From Verrucomicrobiia bacterium (GTDB taxonomy: Bacteria > Verrucomicrobiota > Verrucomicrobiia > Palsa-1439): 64,000 nucleotides of DNA. This document shows positions 50,301 through 58,073 of this stretch, piece by piece (positions within the stretch are counted from its first letter, which is position 1; every line of letters begins with the position of its first letter). The notes below the pieces were generated by a model that was not told where the DNA came from, searched no databases, and was given only the letters and a program-made list of their open reading frames with translations. The stretch lies in NCBI GenBank assembly GCA_022072455.1, contig JAJVHY010000015.1, forward strand, positions 124,001 through 188,000, in the 5' to 3' direction. The position numbers and the translations under genes were made by a program.

Positions 50301-51754
50301 TTGGCGAGGTGCTGACAAAGCGGGTTGGGTGCTTTGGCGGGATCGCCAGTCGCCGGGTCAAGTGCTTGTTTGAAGGCGGCATCAACTGCGGTGATGACGG
50401 CGGCTTGCTCTTTGTTCTTGGGGTCGGCAGCCCATTGTTTGAATTCGTTTTGGGCACTGGTGAAGACCGTGCGGCGTTGTTCGAGGGTGTAGGGCACCCA
50501 GTCGAGGGTGCGGAGGAGGGCGGGAAGTTGCGTCTTGTCGGTTTTGGCGGCGGTGGTGGTGATGTAATCACGCGCGGCTTCGACGCTGAAGAGGGGCAAC
50601 GGGGTTTGCATCAGTTTGACGGCGTCAGCGGCCGGGACGGCGCGGATTTGGGCGGCGATTTCGGTGAAGGAGAGCCGCCATGATTCGGGCAAGACTTCGG
50701 CGGGTGCGGGGGTGAAGGGGATTTTGAGCGCGCCCGGTGATTTGCGGAAAATGGCGGGGTGTTTGGCAGCCAGTGCAGTCCATTGCGCCGGGGTGGCGAG
50801 TGAGGTCATCAGGTCGGAGCGGTTGAGGAAGGTTTCGCGTTCGGCGTCGGTGAATTTGCCGAAGGCGTAGAGGAAGATTTCGCCACGGACATTGAGGATT
50901 TGGGTCAACGTCGGGTTTTCGTACCGGCTGTTGGCGAGGCAGAGGACGATGTCGCGCAAGGTGTCGGAGTTCGGCGCGGCGTCGAGGTAAGCACGCGCGG
51001 CGGTGACGAGCGGGGTGAGATCGCCGGGGGTGCTGCGGGTGGCGAGGTTGGTGACGAGGAATTGGAGGCGGGTTTGGATGCGCGGGCTGTTGCGAATCAA
51101 AGCGGGCAGGCGTTGGAGGTGCGGGAGCGCGGGGTAGAGTTCGGGCGTCGGTGTGGCCAGTTCGGTCATCAGCCACTCGAGGCTTTCCCAGTAAACCAGG
51201 CGTTCGAGTTCGACCGGGAGTTGATCGGCAAGGATCAAGCCGAGCCGGCGGGCGACGGCAACGTGCTGCCGGCGGGCGCGGGCGGTGTTGAGAAACCATT
51301 GGTCGTACCGGCGGGCGGCGACGGATTGGCGGAGGCTGTCACCGAATTCGTCCATGAACCGGTAGGCGTCGTCGGTGGCGCCGAGGAAGTCAACCTGGAG
51401 CTGGTAGAGGCGGGCGGCGATGACCGAGGATTCGGCGTTGCCGGGGACGAGGCGGAGGTATTGTTTGTAGCGGGTGACGGCGGTGCGGAAGTCGCCGGCC
51501 AAGGCGGCGTTTTCGGCGGCGGCTTTGAGCAACGGGGCCGGGACGTTGAGGTTCTGGGTGAAGTAGGCTTTGACGGCAGTGGCGGCGGTGTAGGGGCGGT
51601 TGAGTTCTTGGCTGAGTTGGAGGAGTTTGGTGACTTCGGCGGTGGTGGCGGCGCCGGGCGTTTTTTGGACGCGCTCGACGAGGGCGACGAATTCGTTGGA
51701 GGATTGGGCGTGAACGCCGGTGGCGAGCAGGAGGAGGAGCAGGTAGGGTTTCAT
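44300..51754 (-). CDS. Giant exported TPR and Ig-like repeat protein, 2484 aa
   Basis: ATG 51754 overlaps the upstream stop as ATGA and gives a signal peptide (MKPYLLLLLLATGVHAQ). The first 1150 residues are helical, TPR-like repeats. The middle holds beta domains that repeat the pattern D-x-D ... ETxxxTGxFxG at about residues 1355 (ETAPYTGVFEGK), 1783 (ETELHSGVFIGK) and 2110 (ETFSHSGTFKGR). The last 300 residues are clear TPRs (GDFRTAVTRYKQYLRLVPGN-like units; LSYRYPDNELVAETIARLG). It is presumably periplasmic or outer-membrane attached and is a likely scaffold for the ExbB/D motor encoded just downstream. No enzyme motif found. Confidence 0.85.
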   Translation of the reverse strand: MKPYLLLLLLATGVHAQSSNEFVALVERVQKTPGAATTAEVTKLLQLSQELNRPYTAATAVKAYFTQNLNVPAPLLKAAAENAALAGDFRTAVTRYKQYLRLVPGNAESSVIAARLYQLQVDFLGATDDAYRFMDEFGDSLRQSVAARRYDQWFLNTARARRQHVAVARRLGLILADQLPVELERLVYWESLEWLMTELATPTPELYPALPHLQRLPALIRNSPRIQTRLQFLVTNLATRSTPGDLTPLVTAARAYLDAAPNSDTLRDIVLCLANSRYENPTLTQILNVRGEIFLYAFGKFTDAERETFLNRSDLMTSLATPAQWTALAAKHPAIFRKSPGALKIPFTPAPAEVLPESWRLSFTEIAAQIRAVPAADAVKLMQTPLPLFSVEAARDYITTTAAKTDKTQLPALLRTLDWVPYTLEQRRTVFTSAQNEFKQWAADPKNKEQAAVITAVDAAFKQALDPATGDPAKAPNPLCQHLAKAVVATRAKDTPGFLAAARAAYALLRDYDIKKTPSGSAALAYLLQSRPDAFDFQAEILADQLTRYEPQAANRPLQETVTALMANRARYTQLSGVFAKALLDQLAKKQFHSEIFHWFRLSRRLESGLNQNLHPEVLAKMIDQKVLLQSAYRPDHRSATATYQYLIRNEFNALAKNYSVLTAFDEMFAAEVRATRFVDPAFWLYSTDEKRLAANATAEVLGDYEKYPFGYESEKEVYTRTAFFDIHNRALLADPPVRAALFAKLATYAGKTRFDYYANGGAWMATQADASTEAGRKEFFDRFNAFTTLAASLPITFGRPGLTQLVRLTPAKLTAAEFETGLRLIQNANVIPWAPGAGHDRLGILIFEALRAENRDAELFAILPHLWRIQRDTGDANLARALLEPGLAADLAAVNATVGLDLLGATAHESLRNALAAMRSRALANIGTIIPVERSDRRYPLFAAQAAYLGGKLDNAWQLASTSADLISSTFRELDPNFTIWIVEKQTDLGNFDDAESLARTLLQWVDSAPTNFDPEVRARLYVAFASIAFARQEFPRARAQFEQIATAKEYADTDARREAELKIAEVDRLTKHYDKATDLLEKLARRKDPYLQAQANYQLALVKFDQEQFPEARQALEQVFALEPTHPNARILEGKLYLKLKKLVEATEVRVGLAANQQTIVPGRPLKIQLEDRNLAIAGKSANIEIRVWADSGDEEIFNLLPFGDSKTKFEGTLSTTLGAPKKGDRLLQVLGADVVRYDYSDKFKQLHKITAGDPANISVISDAELAISSGKILSKAEQEERALEAQIRARVAVDDTAESSVALSTIRADNEIKPGAAINVRVTDLDQSTTGGKNTLTIRAATTSGDRVDAFVLAETAPYTGVFEGKLPTASAPATAYASDSEEGREPNFVIAKGDHPAWVGLADNNRPKIFNVDLNNNVPLGQLVIQADVPGRKLKNFLLQTSLNGRDFNNVAAWPTALPIWDGAPRWEVAPLASGRPLPLTVEQCRDYLDVGYLAAGASKALQPGTEKLKTPGTAWHIARFSGIVELAERQLHTFRVDHKNQLKNVHYLLVVDGQTETRSPHEITRSLSKGQHRLDLYVRVLKNAPMEFELLMDDNPIVFAPKATGLPQPAVVTATNTGFTVAFAPDSRARVLRLWLVDFETDAPAIKRLTLTDATGLTVLPAAADVINARKNQILEVVPGDRVTITYEDPRVITKERQVLTESLRATYHNATLSACFIESRVDANGNRRPEYIPLRRFKPGDAVNIFIKDADGDISDAQDKVKFWARVGDGQRINLEALETELHSGVFIGKVFPVAGAPQRPAELTVRSGDDVLIGYLDEENTDPGVPWDRTVVVEQTVETTPVLKVYDMVSRPLTEDELKVAARAAEGKHLEEFIPVTRTVAAVWSNQAASALVGTPLLVDLVYPTIAQSFKSTATILVQAGKPQPFDPTLPATITLTRAVGDAGRLAPPPGYREVQVRGNPRARDPLEDGRFQFMIPIKLGQTSLKEDDFVSVSVRGPAVDTQGETRWVEGESKVPALGVRPGDEIRVAFQVGTNWITQHVAVKADALFDVMERRYQQPVSSLHVGESLYFRVIDPLGDTTDEKDQLEIKLVASSGPSTTLKLTETFSHSGTFKGRADVVFAGDAAKSNATDVVRVNYGDTIRAIYRAGEVERTVQVFKGATGSVLPFTKRFKDPEIAVQTQFTIAEAYFEMAKKHRELGQEELSRQEIAQGKKLLEEVIRDYPNTEARAQADYLLADLAYEGATDAATEEAKKKAYMEAVVRFSDIVATYPDSAYAPKAQFKKALIFEKTGQVDQACEEYVKLSYRYPDNELVAETIARLGQYFLTKGREIQDKAAAEASVVEKEKALMQARDMFKTAAQVFSRLAVRFPDHKLSGKTTVLAAQCYMRAEDLPKAIEVFKRVIEEKKAEPDLIAQSMFWCGECYMKLRQPDYVNAYRMYKKLTWDYPESKWAKSARGRLTEDALVQVEQNDQAGTN

Positions 51755-53946
51755 TTTTTCAAGCGGGCTTCGATTTGGGGCATGATCTGTTTGGCTTTTT
51801 CGGCGTAGGAACTTTCGGGGTATTCCATGAGGAGCTTGGCGCATTTGTCGTAGGCTTTGGCGACGTCGCCGGAGCGGTAGGCGACGAGGACCCATTTCAA
51901 GAGCATCGCGTCGAGAAAGGCGGCGTCGGGGTGGTCCTGAAAGACTTGTTCGAGGAGGCTGGTGGCCTGGCTGAAGTCTTTGGTTTCGATGTAGTAGTCC
52001 ACGAGTTTGGCCAGCGCGGCACCGGCAAATTCGCTGTCGGGGTAGCGTTCGGCGCAGATTTTGTATTGCTGAACGGCGGCATCTTTCCTGCCGGTGCCGG
52101 CCAGCGCCTCAGTGGCTTCGGCGATGCGGAATTGGGCTTCGGCTTTGGCTTGGGATTTGGGGAGTTGGAGGACTTGGGAGAAGACAGTGATCGCTTCGCG
52201 GTATTGTTTGTTTTCGAGGCGGATGTTGCCAATGCCCATCAACGCTTGGTCCGCAAACGGGGAGTCGGGGAAGAGGCGGTTAAAGGCGTTGCAGGTCGCC
52301 ATCGCGGCGGCAAAATCGTCGGCGGCGAGGTGGAGTTCCCATTTGAGTTTGAAGGCGTCTTGTTGGAGGGCGACTGGAACGCTGCGTTGCGAGCGGATGA
52401 CGAAGGCGACGCGGTCGAGGCCTTCGACTGATTTCTCTTTCGCGCCTTTCATCAGGCCCATGCTTTGGAAGATGCGCGCCAGTTCGAGGAAGGCGGTGGC
52501 TTCGACGAGGTTTTTGCGGGCTTTGATGACGGGATCGTTGACGACATCCTGGGAAGCGCGGGGGCGGTTGTCGATTTCGCCGCCGACGATGAGCCGGGCT
52601 TCGACGGTGCGGGGGGATTCGCCGTTGATGTGGCGGTCATCGGTGTAGGTGAGGATGATTTCGTCGTCGAGGGCGCAGGTGAGGATTTGGTCACCTTGAT
52701 CGGCAGGCTTGCCGGTTTCGGCGGGGCCGATGGTGAGTTTGCCGCCGAACCGGCCGGTGTGGACAGGGGCGGTGCCGAGTTCGCTGAGTTTGAGGGTGAC
52801 TTGGTCGCGGGTTTGGTAAGCCTGTTGACCGGCCGCGAGAAGTTTTTCGACGTCGACGCCTTTCGTGCTGGCATCGGGGACGTTGTCTTCGTCTTTGTAC
52901 CGGGCGAGGATGGTCAGGGTAGCGGTGTCGGCGGCCGGGGAGACGTCGAGGTCGGCGTCTTGGAGGACGACGAAGAGGGGTTGGTCGAGGAAGGCGGCGG
53001 TGGCGCGCGTTTCGTAGTCGCCGAGGGTGAAGTTGAGGACGCCGGTGGAGACGACTTTGACTTGGGCTTCGCGGGTGACATTAAGTTTGCCGGTTTCATC
53101 GTTGGTGTCGGTGTAGCGGGTGGTGAGTGAGTCGCCGCCGATGACTTGGAGCACGCGGTCGCCGGGTTTGGCGAGGCCGATGGCGGTCGCGAGGGAGCCG
53201 ATGTAGACGTCGCTGCCGGCGGTGAGGGGGACGCATTCGATGGTTTCTTTGTCGCCGCGGGCGGTTTCGATGGTGACGTTGACCGGTTTACCGAGGGCGG
53301 TGAGGACTGGGAGGTCGGCATCTTGGATTTTGACGAAGAAGCGGCGACCGGCTTCGATAAATTGGATGGTGGGACTATCGGCGTCCACGAAGGTGCCGAC
53401 CATGCTGAGGGCTTCGATGGCCTTGCCCCAGTTCTGTTGGGCGAAGTGGCACATGCCGATGTAGTAGTAGGCTTGGTTGGCCCAGACGGAGTTGGGGTAG
53501 TCGTTGGTGATTTTGCGGAGGATGGGGAAGGCGGTGCTGAATTGCCGGCCTTGGAAGTAGGCGACGCCGAGGAGGTAGAGGCCTTCGAGGTAAGTCTCAC
53601 GATCGGCCGGGTTGAGTTCGGTGTCAGGCTGTTCCATGGCGCGAATGTTGGCGAGGTAGCCGATGGCTTTGGGCAGATCCATGGCGGCGACGTAGTGGCG
53701 GCCGAGGGCGAGTTGGGCACCGAACCGGGCGCGGCTCTTGGGGTATTGTTCGAGGACGGTTTCGAGCATTTTGACGCCGCGCTCGGTATCCTTGAGTTGG
53801 AGGAGTTCCTGGCCTTTTTCGACGAGGCGTTGCGGTTCGCTTTCACCAGGGGCAGCGTCGGGCCGGGCTTTGGCTTCGCGGGCCGCGTGCGCGGTCAGGG
53901 GTAAGAGTGTTGCGAGGATCAGGATGGACCAGAGTTTATTCTGCAT
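51751..53946 (-). CDS. Exported TPR and Ig-like repeat protein, 731 aa
   Basis: Signal peptide (MQNKLWSILILATLLPLTAHA). TPR-type helices occupy about 30-210 (YYYIGMCHFAQQNWGKAIEAL) and the last 250 residues (QYKICAERYPDSEFAGAALAKL, shortened here). Between them are two beta domains with the same D-x-D ... TGxFxG pattern as the giant protein (FFVKIQDADLPV near 205; LFVVLQDADLDV near 325, ending VHTGRFGGKL near 385). It overlaps both neighbours (11 and 4 bases). It looks like a smaller version of the 2484-aa protein, so the two may form a stacked periplasmic structure. Confidence 0.85.
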   Translation of the reverse strand: MQNKLWSILILATLLPLTAHAAREAKARPDAAPGESEPQRLVEKGQELLQLKDTERGVKMLETVLEQYPKSRARFGAQLALGRHYVAAMDLPKAIGYLANIRAMEQPDTELNPADRETYLEGLYLLGVAYFQGRQFSTAFPILRKITNDYPNSVWANQAYYYIGMCHFAQQNWGKAIEALSMVGTFVDADSPTIQFIEAGRRFFVKIQDADLPVLTALGKPVNVTIETARGDKETIECVPLTAGSDVYIGSLATAIGLAKPGDRVLQVIGGDSLTTRYTDTNDETGKLNVTREAQVKVVSTGVLNFTLGDYETRATAAFLDQPLFVVLQDADLDVSPAADTATLTILARYKDEDNVPDASTKGVDVEKLLAAGQQAYQTRDQVTLKLSELGTAPVHTGRFGGKLTIGPAETGKPADQGDQILTCALDDEIILTYTDDRHINGESPRTVEARLIVGGEIDNRPRASQDVVNDPVIKARKNLVEATAFLELARIFQSMGLMKGAKEKSVEGLDRVAFVIRSQRSVPVALQQDAFKLKWELHLAADDFAAAMATCNAFNRLFPDSPFADQALMGIGNIRLENKQYREAITVFSQVLQLPKSQAKAEAQFRIAEATEALAGTGRKDAAVQQYKICAERYPDSEFAGAALAKLVDYYIETKDFSQATSLLEQVFQDHPDAAFLDAMLLKWVLVAYRSGDVAKAYDKCAKLLMEYPESSYAEKAKQIMPQIEARLKK

Positions 53947-55615
53947 CTACGCCTCCGCCGATGGGCACACCCAAGCGTTCGAGTTCGAGGTGGGCCGTGT
54001 TGGATTGACTGCTTTTCGGATATTTTTTGAGGATGCCGCGGAGATAGCGGACATATTGTTTTTGGTCGTCGCGGTGCAGCGACGCGATGCGCAGGGCGGC
54101 CTCCGCGGCGTGGTCTTTGAAGAAATTTTCAATCTCGCGCAACTGGGCGAGGGCTTGGTCGCGTTTCTTCAAGCCGAGGTGGCAATCCACAATGCGCCAG
54201 AGGTTGGCCGGTGGATTGTCGGCGGCTTGATAGGCCGGGATGGCGTCGGCGAAACGGCCAGTATTCTGGAGAAGATTGGCTTTGAGCCAATAGGCCTCCT
54301 TGGCAACGGCGGGAATCTTGGTGGCTTCGTCGGCGAGCGGCAGGCCTTTGCCGGCGTTGCGCTTGTATTCGTAGTAACGCAGGCGCTCCATCACCCCGCG
54401 ATTCTTGTCCGTCATCGTCTGGCAGGGGGCTTCGACCATTTGGTCGTTGCCAAAATTCCAGACGGACCGGGCGAGGTTCGCTTTTTCGTTGTCGTTCATC
54501 TGGTCGAGGCGGATTTTGTCGAACACGTTTTTCGCCATGCCGGCGTCTTGCACAGTCTGGAAGAGGATATGCATCAAGCGCTGCAATTGCGCGTTGTTCA
54601 TTTTCGCGAAGTTCAGTTTGCCATAATATTCCTGCACTTTTGGTTTCTGGCCGGCAAATAGCTGGATCCATTTGATGACCCGGTCGAAGTCGTCGGGTTT
54701 TTGGTGGTCGCGGAATTGCCGGTCGAGGCGCTCCGTCCATTTGCCAGTGTCGCGTTCGTAAGCGCGCCGGAAACCAGCGAGGTCAATCTGGTAATCATCC
54801 CAACTGGCAAACTTGCCCTCCATCTGGTCGGCCCAGTACCGGTAGAATGTGTCGCGCGTTTTGGCTTCGGCTTCGCTGAAAGTGCCGGCTTGATGCTGGA
54901 TGCTGGTGCGGACGCGCGTCCAGTAATCGCCGTCGCTGCCTTTGCCTTCAAAGCCGTCAAGTTTGTCGTAAAACTCGCGCAATTTCGGCTGGTCGGGCTG
55001 GAGGCGAATGCGGATGCGCATGATTTTGGAAATGGCCTCGCGGTAAACCTCGGGGTTGGCGCGGCGGAAATTGGTCGCGGCTTGCTCGTAGAAGTTGGCG
55101 GCTTCGGAAATGCGGCCGAGTTTGAGGAGGTTGTCAGCCAGCGAGGTTAACGCGCCAGCGGCCAGGAAGTGTTTTTGGTAATCCACGTCCCGCGCCATTT
55201 CCGTCCAGGACTTGAGGGCTTCTTCAACGTGCCCGTTGGCCTCGTGGCAGACACCGATGTAATAGAGCGCGGCGGCAGCGTACTGGACGGCGTTGGGAAA
55301 ATAGTCCAGGACTTCGGTGTAGGTCTTGATGGCCTCGAAACGCTTGTTGCCGAGTTGTTGACACCGGCCTTTGCGGAGAATCGCATACGCGGTCGCCGAG
55401 GATTTGGCGTATTGAACGAGGAAAGCCTCATACGCCGCCGCCGCGCTCCGAAAATCTTTTGCAGCGAACAGCTTGTCGGCCTTCGCCAACTCGTGACCTT
55501 CGAACGTATCGAGCTTCGCGAATTCCTCCGCCGACAACGCGACCTCTTGCGCGTGGCCAACCCAAAGGCCGGCGCTCAGTCCAGCCCAGATAAAAATGGC
55601 GGTAAGTAGTTTCAC
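53936..55615 (-). CDS. Exported TPR protein, first gene of the 18-gene operon
   Basis: 559 aa from GTG 55615; this start gives a signal peptide ending GHAQ near residue 23. TPR-like units run through the N-terminal half (SAAAAYEAFLVQYAKSSATA; YYIGVCHEANGHVEEALKSW) and again at the C terminus. The centre is a helical region rich in charged and aromatic residues without a recognised motif. 113 bases separate it from the serine hydrolase gene upstream on the same strand; no clear sigma70 boxes are visible there, so the operon promoter is not located. Confidence 0.85.
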   Translation of the reverse strand: MKLLTAIFIWAGLSAGLWVGHAQEVALSAEEFAKLDTFEGHELAKADKLFAAKDFRSAAAAYEAFLVQYAKSSATAYAILRKGRCQQLGNKRFEAIKTYTEVLDYFPNAVQYAAAALYYIGVCHEANGHVEEALKSWTEMARDVDYQKHFLAAGALTSLADNLLKLGRISEAANFYEQAATNFRRANPEVYREAISKIMRIRIRLQPDQPKLREFYDKLDGFEGKGSDGDYWTRVRTSIQHQAGTFSEAEAKTRDTFYRYWADQMEGKFASWDDYQIDLAGFRRAYERDTGKWTERLDRQFRDHQKPDDFDRVIKWIQLFAGQKPKVQEYYGKLNFAKMNNAQLQRLMHILFQTVQDAGMAKNVFDKIRLDQMNDNEKANLARSVWNFGNDQMVEAPCQTMTDKNRGVMERLRYYEYKRNAGKGLPLADEATKIPAVAKEAYWLKANLLQNTGRFADAIPAYQAADNPPANLWRIVDCHLGLKKRDQALAQLREIENFFKDHAAEAALRIASLHRDDQKQYVRYLRGILKKYPKSSQSNTAHLELERLGVPIGGGVDAE

Positions 55616-55728
55616 GTTACTGATTGGTATTTAACGAAACAATTCAACCCGCGTGTACCTTCTACCCGGTAAGCGGTCTGGTTGACAATGACTTCTTCCT
55701 GTTAGATATGCCATTCCCCGGTTGGTTC

Positions 55729-56799
55729 TTACTGCAATAACGGTGCCGTATTACGCACCACCTCGATGGCTCGGTTGCCGCCATTCGGGAAGTCGAAGTG
55801 TTGGACGAGGTAAATCGCAATCAAGCCATTCTTCCAGGAAATCGCCATGTTGGTCGCCAACGCGCCGCCGTGACCGCCCCATTCGTCGCCCGCCTGCCAT
55901 CCATATCCATACGCCTCCGCAACACCCGGCGCCGTCTGCTTCCGCGTCATTGCCGCCACTGCCGCCTCCGACAAATAGCGGCGACCGCCGAAGACCCCCC
56001 GGTTCAGCACCATCTGACAAAACCGCGCACAATCCTGAGCCGTCGAAAACAACCCTCCCGCCGGCAACGCCTCCCGCCGCCGATCCGAGTACGGCTGACT
56101 TAACTGCGCGATGGGACTTTCAACCAAGCCGGTCTTTGCGGCATCGGCCTTGTAAGTTTTCGCAAGCCGGGCCAATTGCGCCGGGTTCGGCCAAAACGTC
56201 GTATTCTCCATTCCGAGTGGCTGCAGCAGCCGGGTAGCGAGAAAATCCGCGTACGCCTGGCCGCTCACAACTTCGATGATGCGCCCGCAAAGATTGGTGC
56301 CGACATTGGAATATAGATATTTGGTGTCGGGCTCGAACTGCAACGGCAGTTGCGCATAACACGCGCTCCGCACCGCCAACGACAACAAATCCAGTGTCGG
56401 TTGCTCCACCGGCGAACTGAACGGCAACCCGCTGGTGTGCGTCAGGATGTTGTGAACCGTGATCGGATGCACCGGTGGCCGCAACAAGACATGGGCGTCG
56501 TCCTTCTCGACCACCACCATCTGCCCTTTGAACTCCGGTAAATATTTCGCCACCGGATCCGCGACATTGACCCGGCCTTCATCCACCAACATCAACAACG
56601 CCGCCGCCGTCATCGGTTTGGTCATGGACGCGATCCAGAACAGACTATCCGGCTGCATCGGCTTGCCGGCGCCGATGTCCGCGAACCCCACCGCCGTCAC
56701 ATCCAACACCCTGACCGCCGTCGCCACCAACGTCACCGCCCCGGCCAAAGACCCATTGGCGACAAACGGTTGCAGCCCGGTGGCGATCAGCGAAGACAT
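55729..56799 (-). CDS. Serine beta-lactamase-like hydrolase (class C/esterase type)
   Basis: 356 aa from ATG 56799, which has AAGAGG about 8 bases upstream; a TTG at 56838 would add 13 residues. Catalytic motifs of the beta-lactamase/transpeptidase fold are present: SMTK (Ser-x-x-Lys, near residue 58), YSN (near 165) and GHGGAL (the HxG third motif) near the C terminus. HNILTHTSGLPF is also typical. No signal peptide is evident, so a cytoplasmic esterase or peptidase role is as likely as beta-lactam hydrolysis. It was originally divergent from nnr before the insertion at 56854. Confidence 0.9.
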   Translation of the reverse strand: MSSLIATGLQPFVANGSLAGAVTLVATAVRVLDVTAVGFADIGAGKPMQPDSLFWIASMTKPMTAAALLMLVDEGRVNVADPVAKYLPEFKGQMVVVEKDDAHVLLRPPVHPITVHNILTHTSGLPFSSPVEQPTLDLLSLAVRSACYAQLPLQFEPDTKYLYSNVGTNLCGRIIEVVSGQAYADFLATRLLQPLGMENTTFWPNPAQLARLAKTYKADAAKTGLVESPIAQLSQPYSDRRREALPAGGLFSTAQDCARFCQMVLNRGVFGGRRYLSEAAVAAMTRKQTAPGVAEAYGYGWQAGDEWGGHGGALATNMAISWKNGLIAIYLVQHFDFPNGGNRAIEVVRNTAPLLQ

Positions 56800-56845
56800 G
56801 CGCCGTGCCTCTTGCCACAGCCCCACCGTCCCTGTCAATCCCTCC

Positions 56846-56853
56846 GCCGGTTC
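56846..56853. repeat. Target-site duplication, left copy (GCCGGTTC)
   Basis: GCCGGTTC abuts the left inverted repeat and recurs at 59165-59172 beside the right one. Eight to nine bases is the usual duplication for IS1-family insertion. One base of ambiguity exists because a C precedes both copies. Confidence 0.9.
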
Positions 56854-56870
56854 GGTAGTGGGCTACTTTC
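56854..56870 (+). repeat. Left terminal inverted repeat of the IS1-family element
   Basis: 17 bp, perfect match to the complement of 59148-59164. It lies 2 bases beyond the transposase stop codon, as is usual for compact IS ends. Confidence 0.92.
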
Positions 56871-56872
56871 AT

Positions 56873-57700
56873 TTAAGGTAGCAATTTAGCAAGTTCTTCG
56901 ATGCTCCACACATGGTCAGCAATTCCCGCCTCCATTGCTGGCGTCACTCGCAAGGTGGTGTGGATGCGGCAAAAGTTGTAGTGCATGAAGTACAATGCCA
57001 GCGCGTGCTTGTGGTTCTCAATCTTCTTTGAGAATGCGTTCGTCAAACGGGTAAAGCGACGATTACCCATTCGGATTGAAAGGTTAGACCGTTCGGCAAA
57101 GCTGGTAGAAATCTGAGCATCCACAGGACGGCCAGTGATCGGAGTCTTCCGCGCACCGGTGCACGCTGCCGGACTATACCGCACTTCCCCCTGTGCAGGT
57201 TCGTTACCGTAGAGCTTTACCAGTTGAGCAAAATCAATATCCGCCCCAAATGCGCTTTCGACAGCTTGCAGATAGGCTTTGTGACCGTCGCTGGTCAGTT
57301 GCACGCGGTCAGCCAAACGAGCCTTGAGATCGTGAATGAAAAAGTAGGCATCCTCAGCACCACGACTACCCACGCGGTAAGCGGGAATCAATTTGCTGTT
57401 TGCATCAATCGCGACCCACGTCCAAGTATCGCCAATACCTTTCTTTCCTTCCATTCCCTTTGGAATGTTTGCCTGTTTGCAGTAGGTGAAGCTCCACACT
57501 TCGTCAACCTGTAGCACCTTGCAGTTGAGATTGCGCATGATGCCGTCGTGATACTTGGCGCATGCCTCACCGGCTTCCACCACGAGCCGAGCCACGGTGC
57601 GCTTGCACACGCCAGTCATGCGAACAGTGGAGCGCATGGAGCAACCTTCGATTAGACACGAAATCACTTGCGCTCGCTTCTGAGTAGTCAGCTTGTTCAT
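56873..57700 (-). CDS. IS1-family transposase (single ORF)
   Basis: 275 aa. An N-terminal helix-turn-helix (IEGCSMRSTVRMTGVCKRTVARLV) is shown only in part here: CSMRSTVRMTGVCKRTVAR. The catalytic domain has the first Asp in LQVDEVWSF, the second in LTSDGHKAY, and a C-terminal conserved block (FAERSNLSIRMGNRRFTR, then RIHTTLRVTPAMEAG) typical of IS1 relatives. Unlike E. coli IS1 there is no InsA/InsB frameshift; many environmental members use one ORF. Appears full length and intact, so the element may still move. Confidence 0.92.
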   Translation of the reverse strand: MNKLTTQKRAQVISCLIEGCSMRSTVRMTGVCKRTVARLVVEAGEACAKYHDGIMRNLNCKVLQVDEVWSFTYCKQANIPKGMEGKKGIGDTWTWVAIDANSKLIPAYRVGSRGAEDAYFFIHDLKARLADRVQLTSDGHKAYLQAVESAFGADIDFAQLVKLYGNEPAQGEVRYSPAACTGARKTPITGRPVDAQISTSFAERSNLSIRMGNRRFTRLTNAFSKKIENHKHALALYFMHYNFCRIHTTLRVTPAMEAGIADHVWSIEELAKLLP

Positions 57701-57746
57701 GGATTAGATGTACACACAAAAAATATAACCGTCAACTATTATTTGT

Positions 57747-57944
57747 GTGGACAATAAATATTCTTTGACCTATCTTGCTACTGTGAAAAAGAGAGGCCGA
57801 CCCAAAAAGCCTGAGAGGGATAGACGCAAAGAACGCCTCGACGTAAGGCTTACCAAAGAGGAGAAGGAAAAGATCAACGCCGATGCAAAGGCTGCCGGCG
57901 TTGGTGAATCTAAATGGGTACGCTCAAGGTTGGGCTTGACATAA
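57747..57944 (+). CDS. Passenger AT-hook / ribbon-helix-helix small protein
   Basis: Up to 65 aa; the start may be GTG 57747 or GTG 57783 (53 aa, VKKRGRPKK...). An AT-hook core (KKRGRPKKPER) is followed by a CopG/MobC-like ribbon-helix-helix pattern (LDVRLTKEEKEKINADAK, then AGVGESKWVRSRL). Such proteins bind DNA as dimers and act as small repressors or relaxosome-type accessory factors. The gene is flanked by imperfect inverted copies of TTATT(T)GTGTGG(A/T)CAATA (near 57739 and 57962), which could be its binding sites. It diverges from the transposase, so it may regulate it. Confidence 0.6.
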   Translation: MDNKYSLTYLATVKKRGRPKKPERDRRKERLDVRLTKEEKEKINADAKAAGVGESKWVRSRLGLT

Positions 57945-57984
57945 AGTCGCGGCTTGATATATTGACCACACAATAAATTTAGAC

Positions 57985-58058
57985 TGGACACGGCGGGGAT
58001 TGGACCCGCAACTCTGGACTGTAAGGGACCAGCGGTTTGCCGATTAACCTACGTGCCC
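57985..58058 (-). tRNA. tRNA-like gene or relic with abnormal anticodon arm, inside the IS element
   Basis: On the minus strand a cloverleaf is apparent: acceptor GGGCACG/CGTGTCC (one G-U), U8-A9, D arm GGTT-AATCGGCA-AACC with canonical A14, G18-G19 and A21, T arm GCGGG-TCCAATC-CCCGC, and discriminator A. The anticodon arm is 19 rather than 17 bases (CTGG/CCAG stem with a T-T mismatch), leaving an enlarged loop CCCTTACAG, so the anticodon cannot be assigned. UAC (Val) or UUA (would read UAA) are possible. Flanking TTTAGAC (57978) and GTCTAAA (58059) extend the acceptor helix by 7 bp. No encoded CCA. It may be a functional variant, a decoy structure or a decayed tRNA. Confidence 0.5.
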
Positions 58059-58073
58059 GTCTAAACTGAGGCA

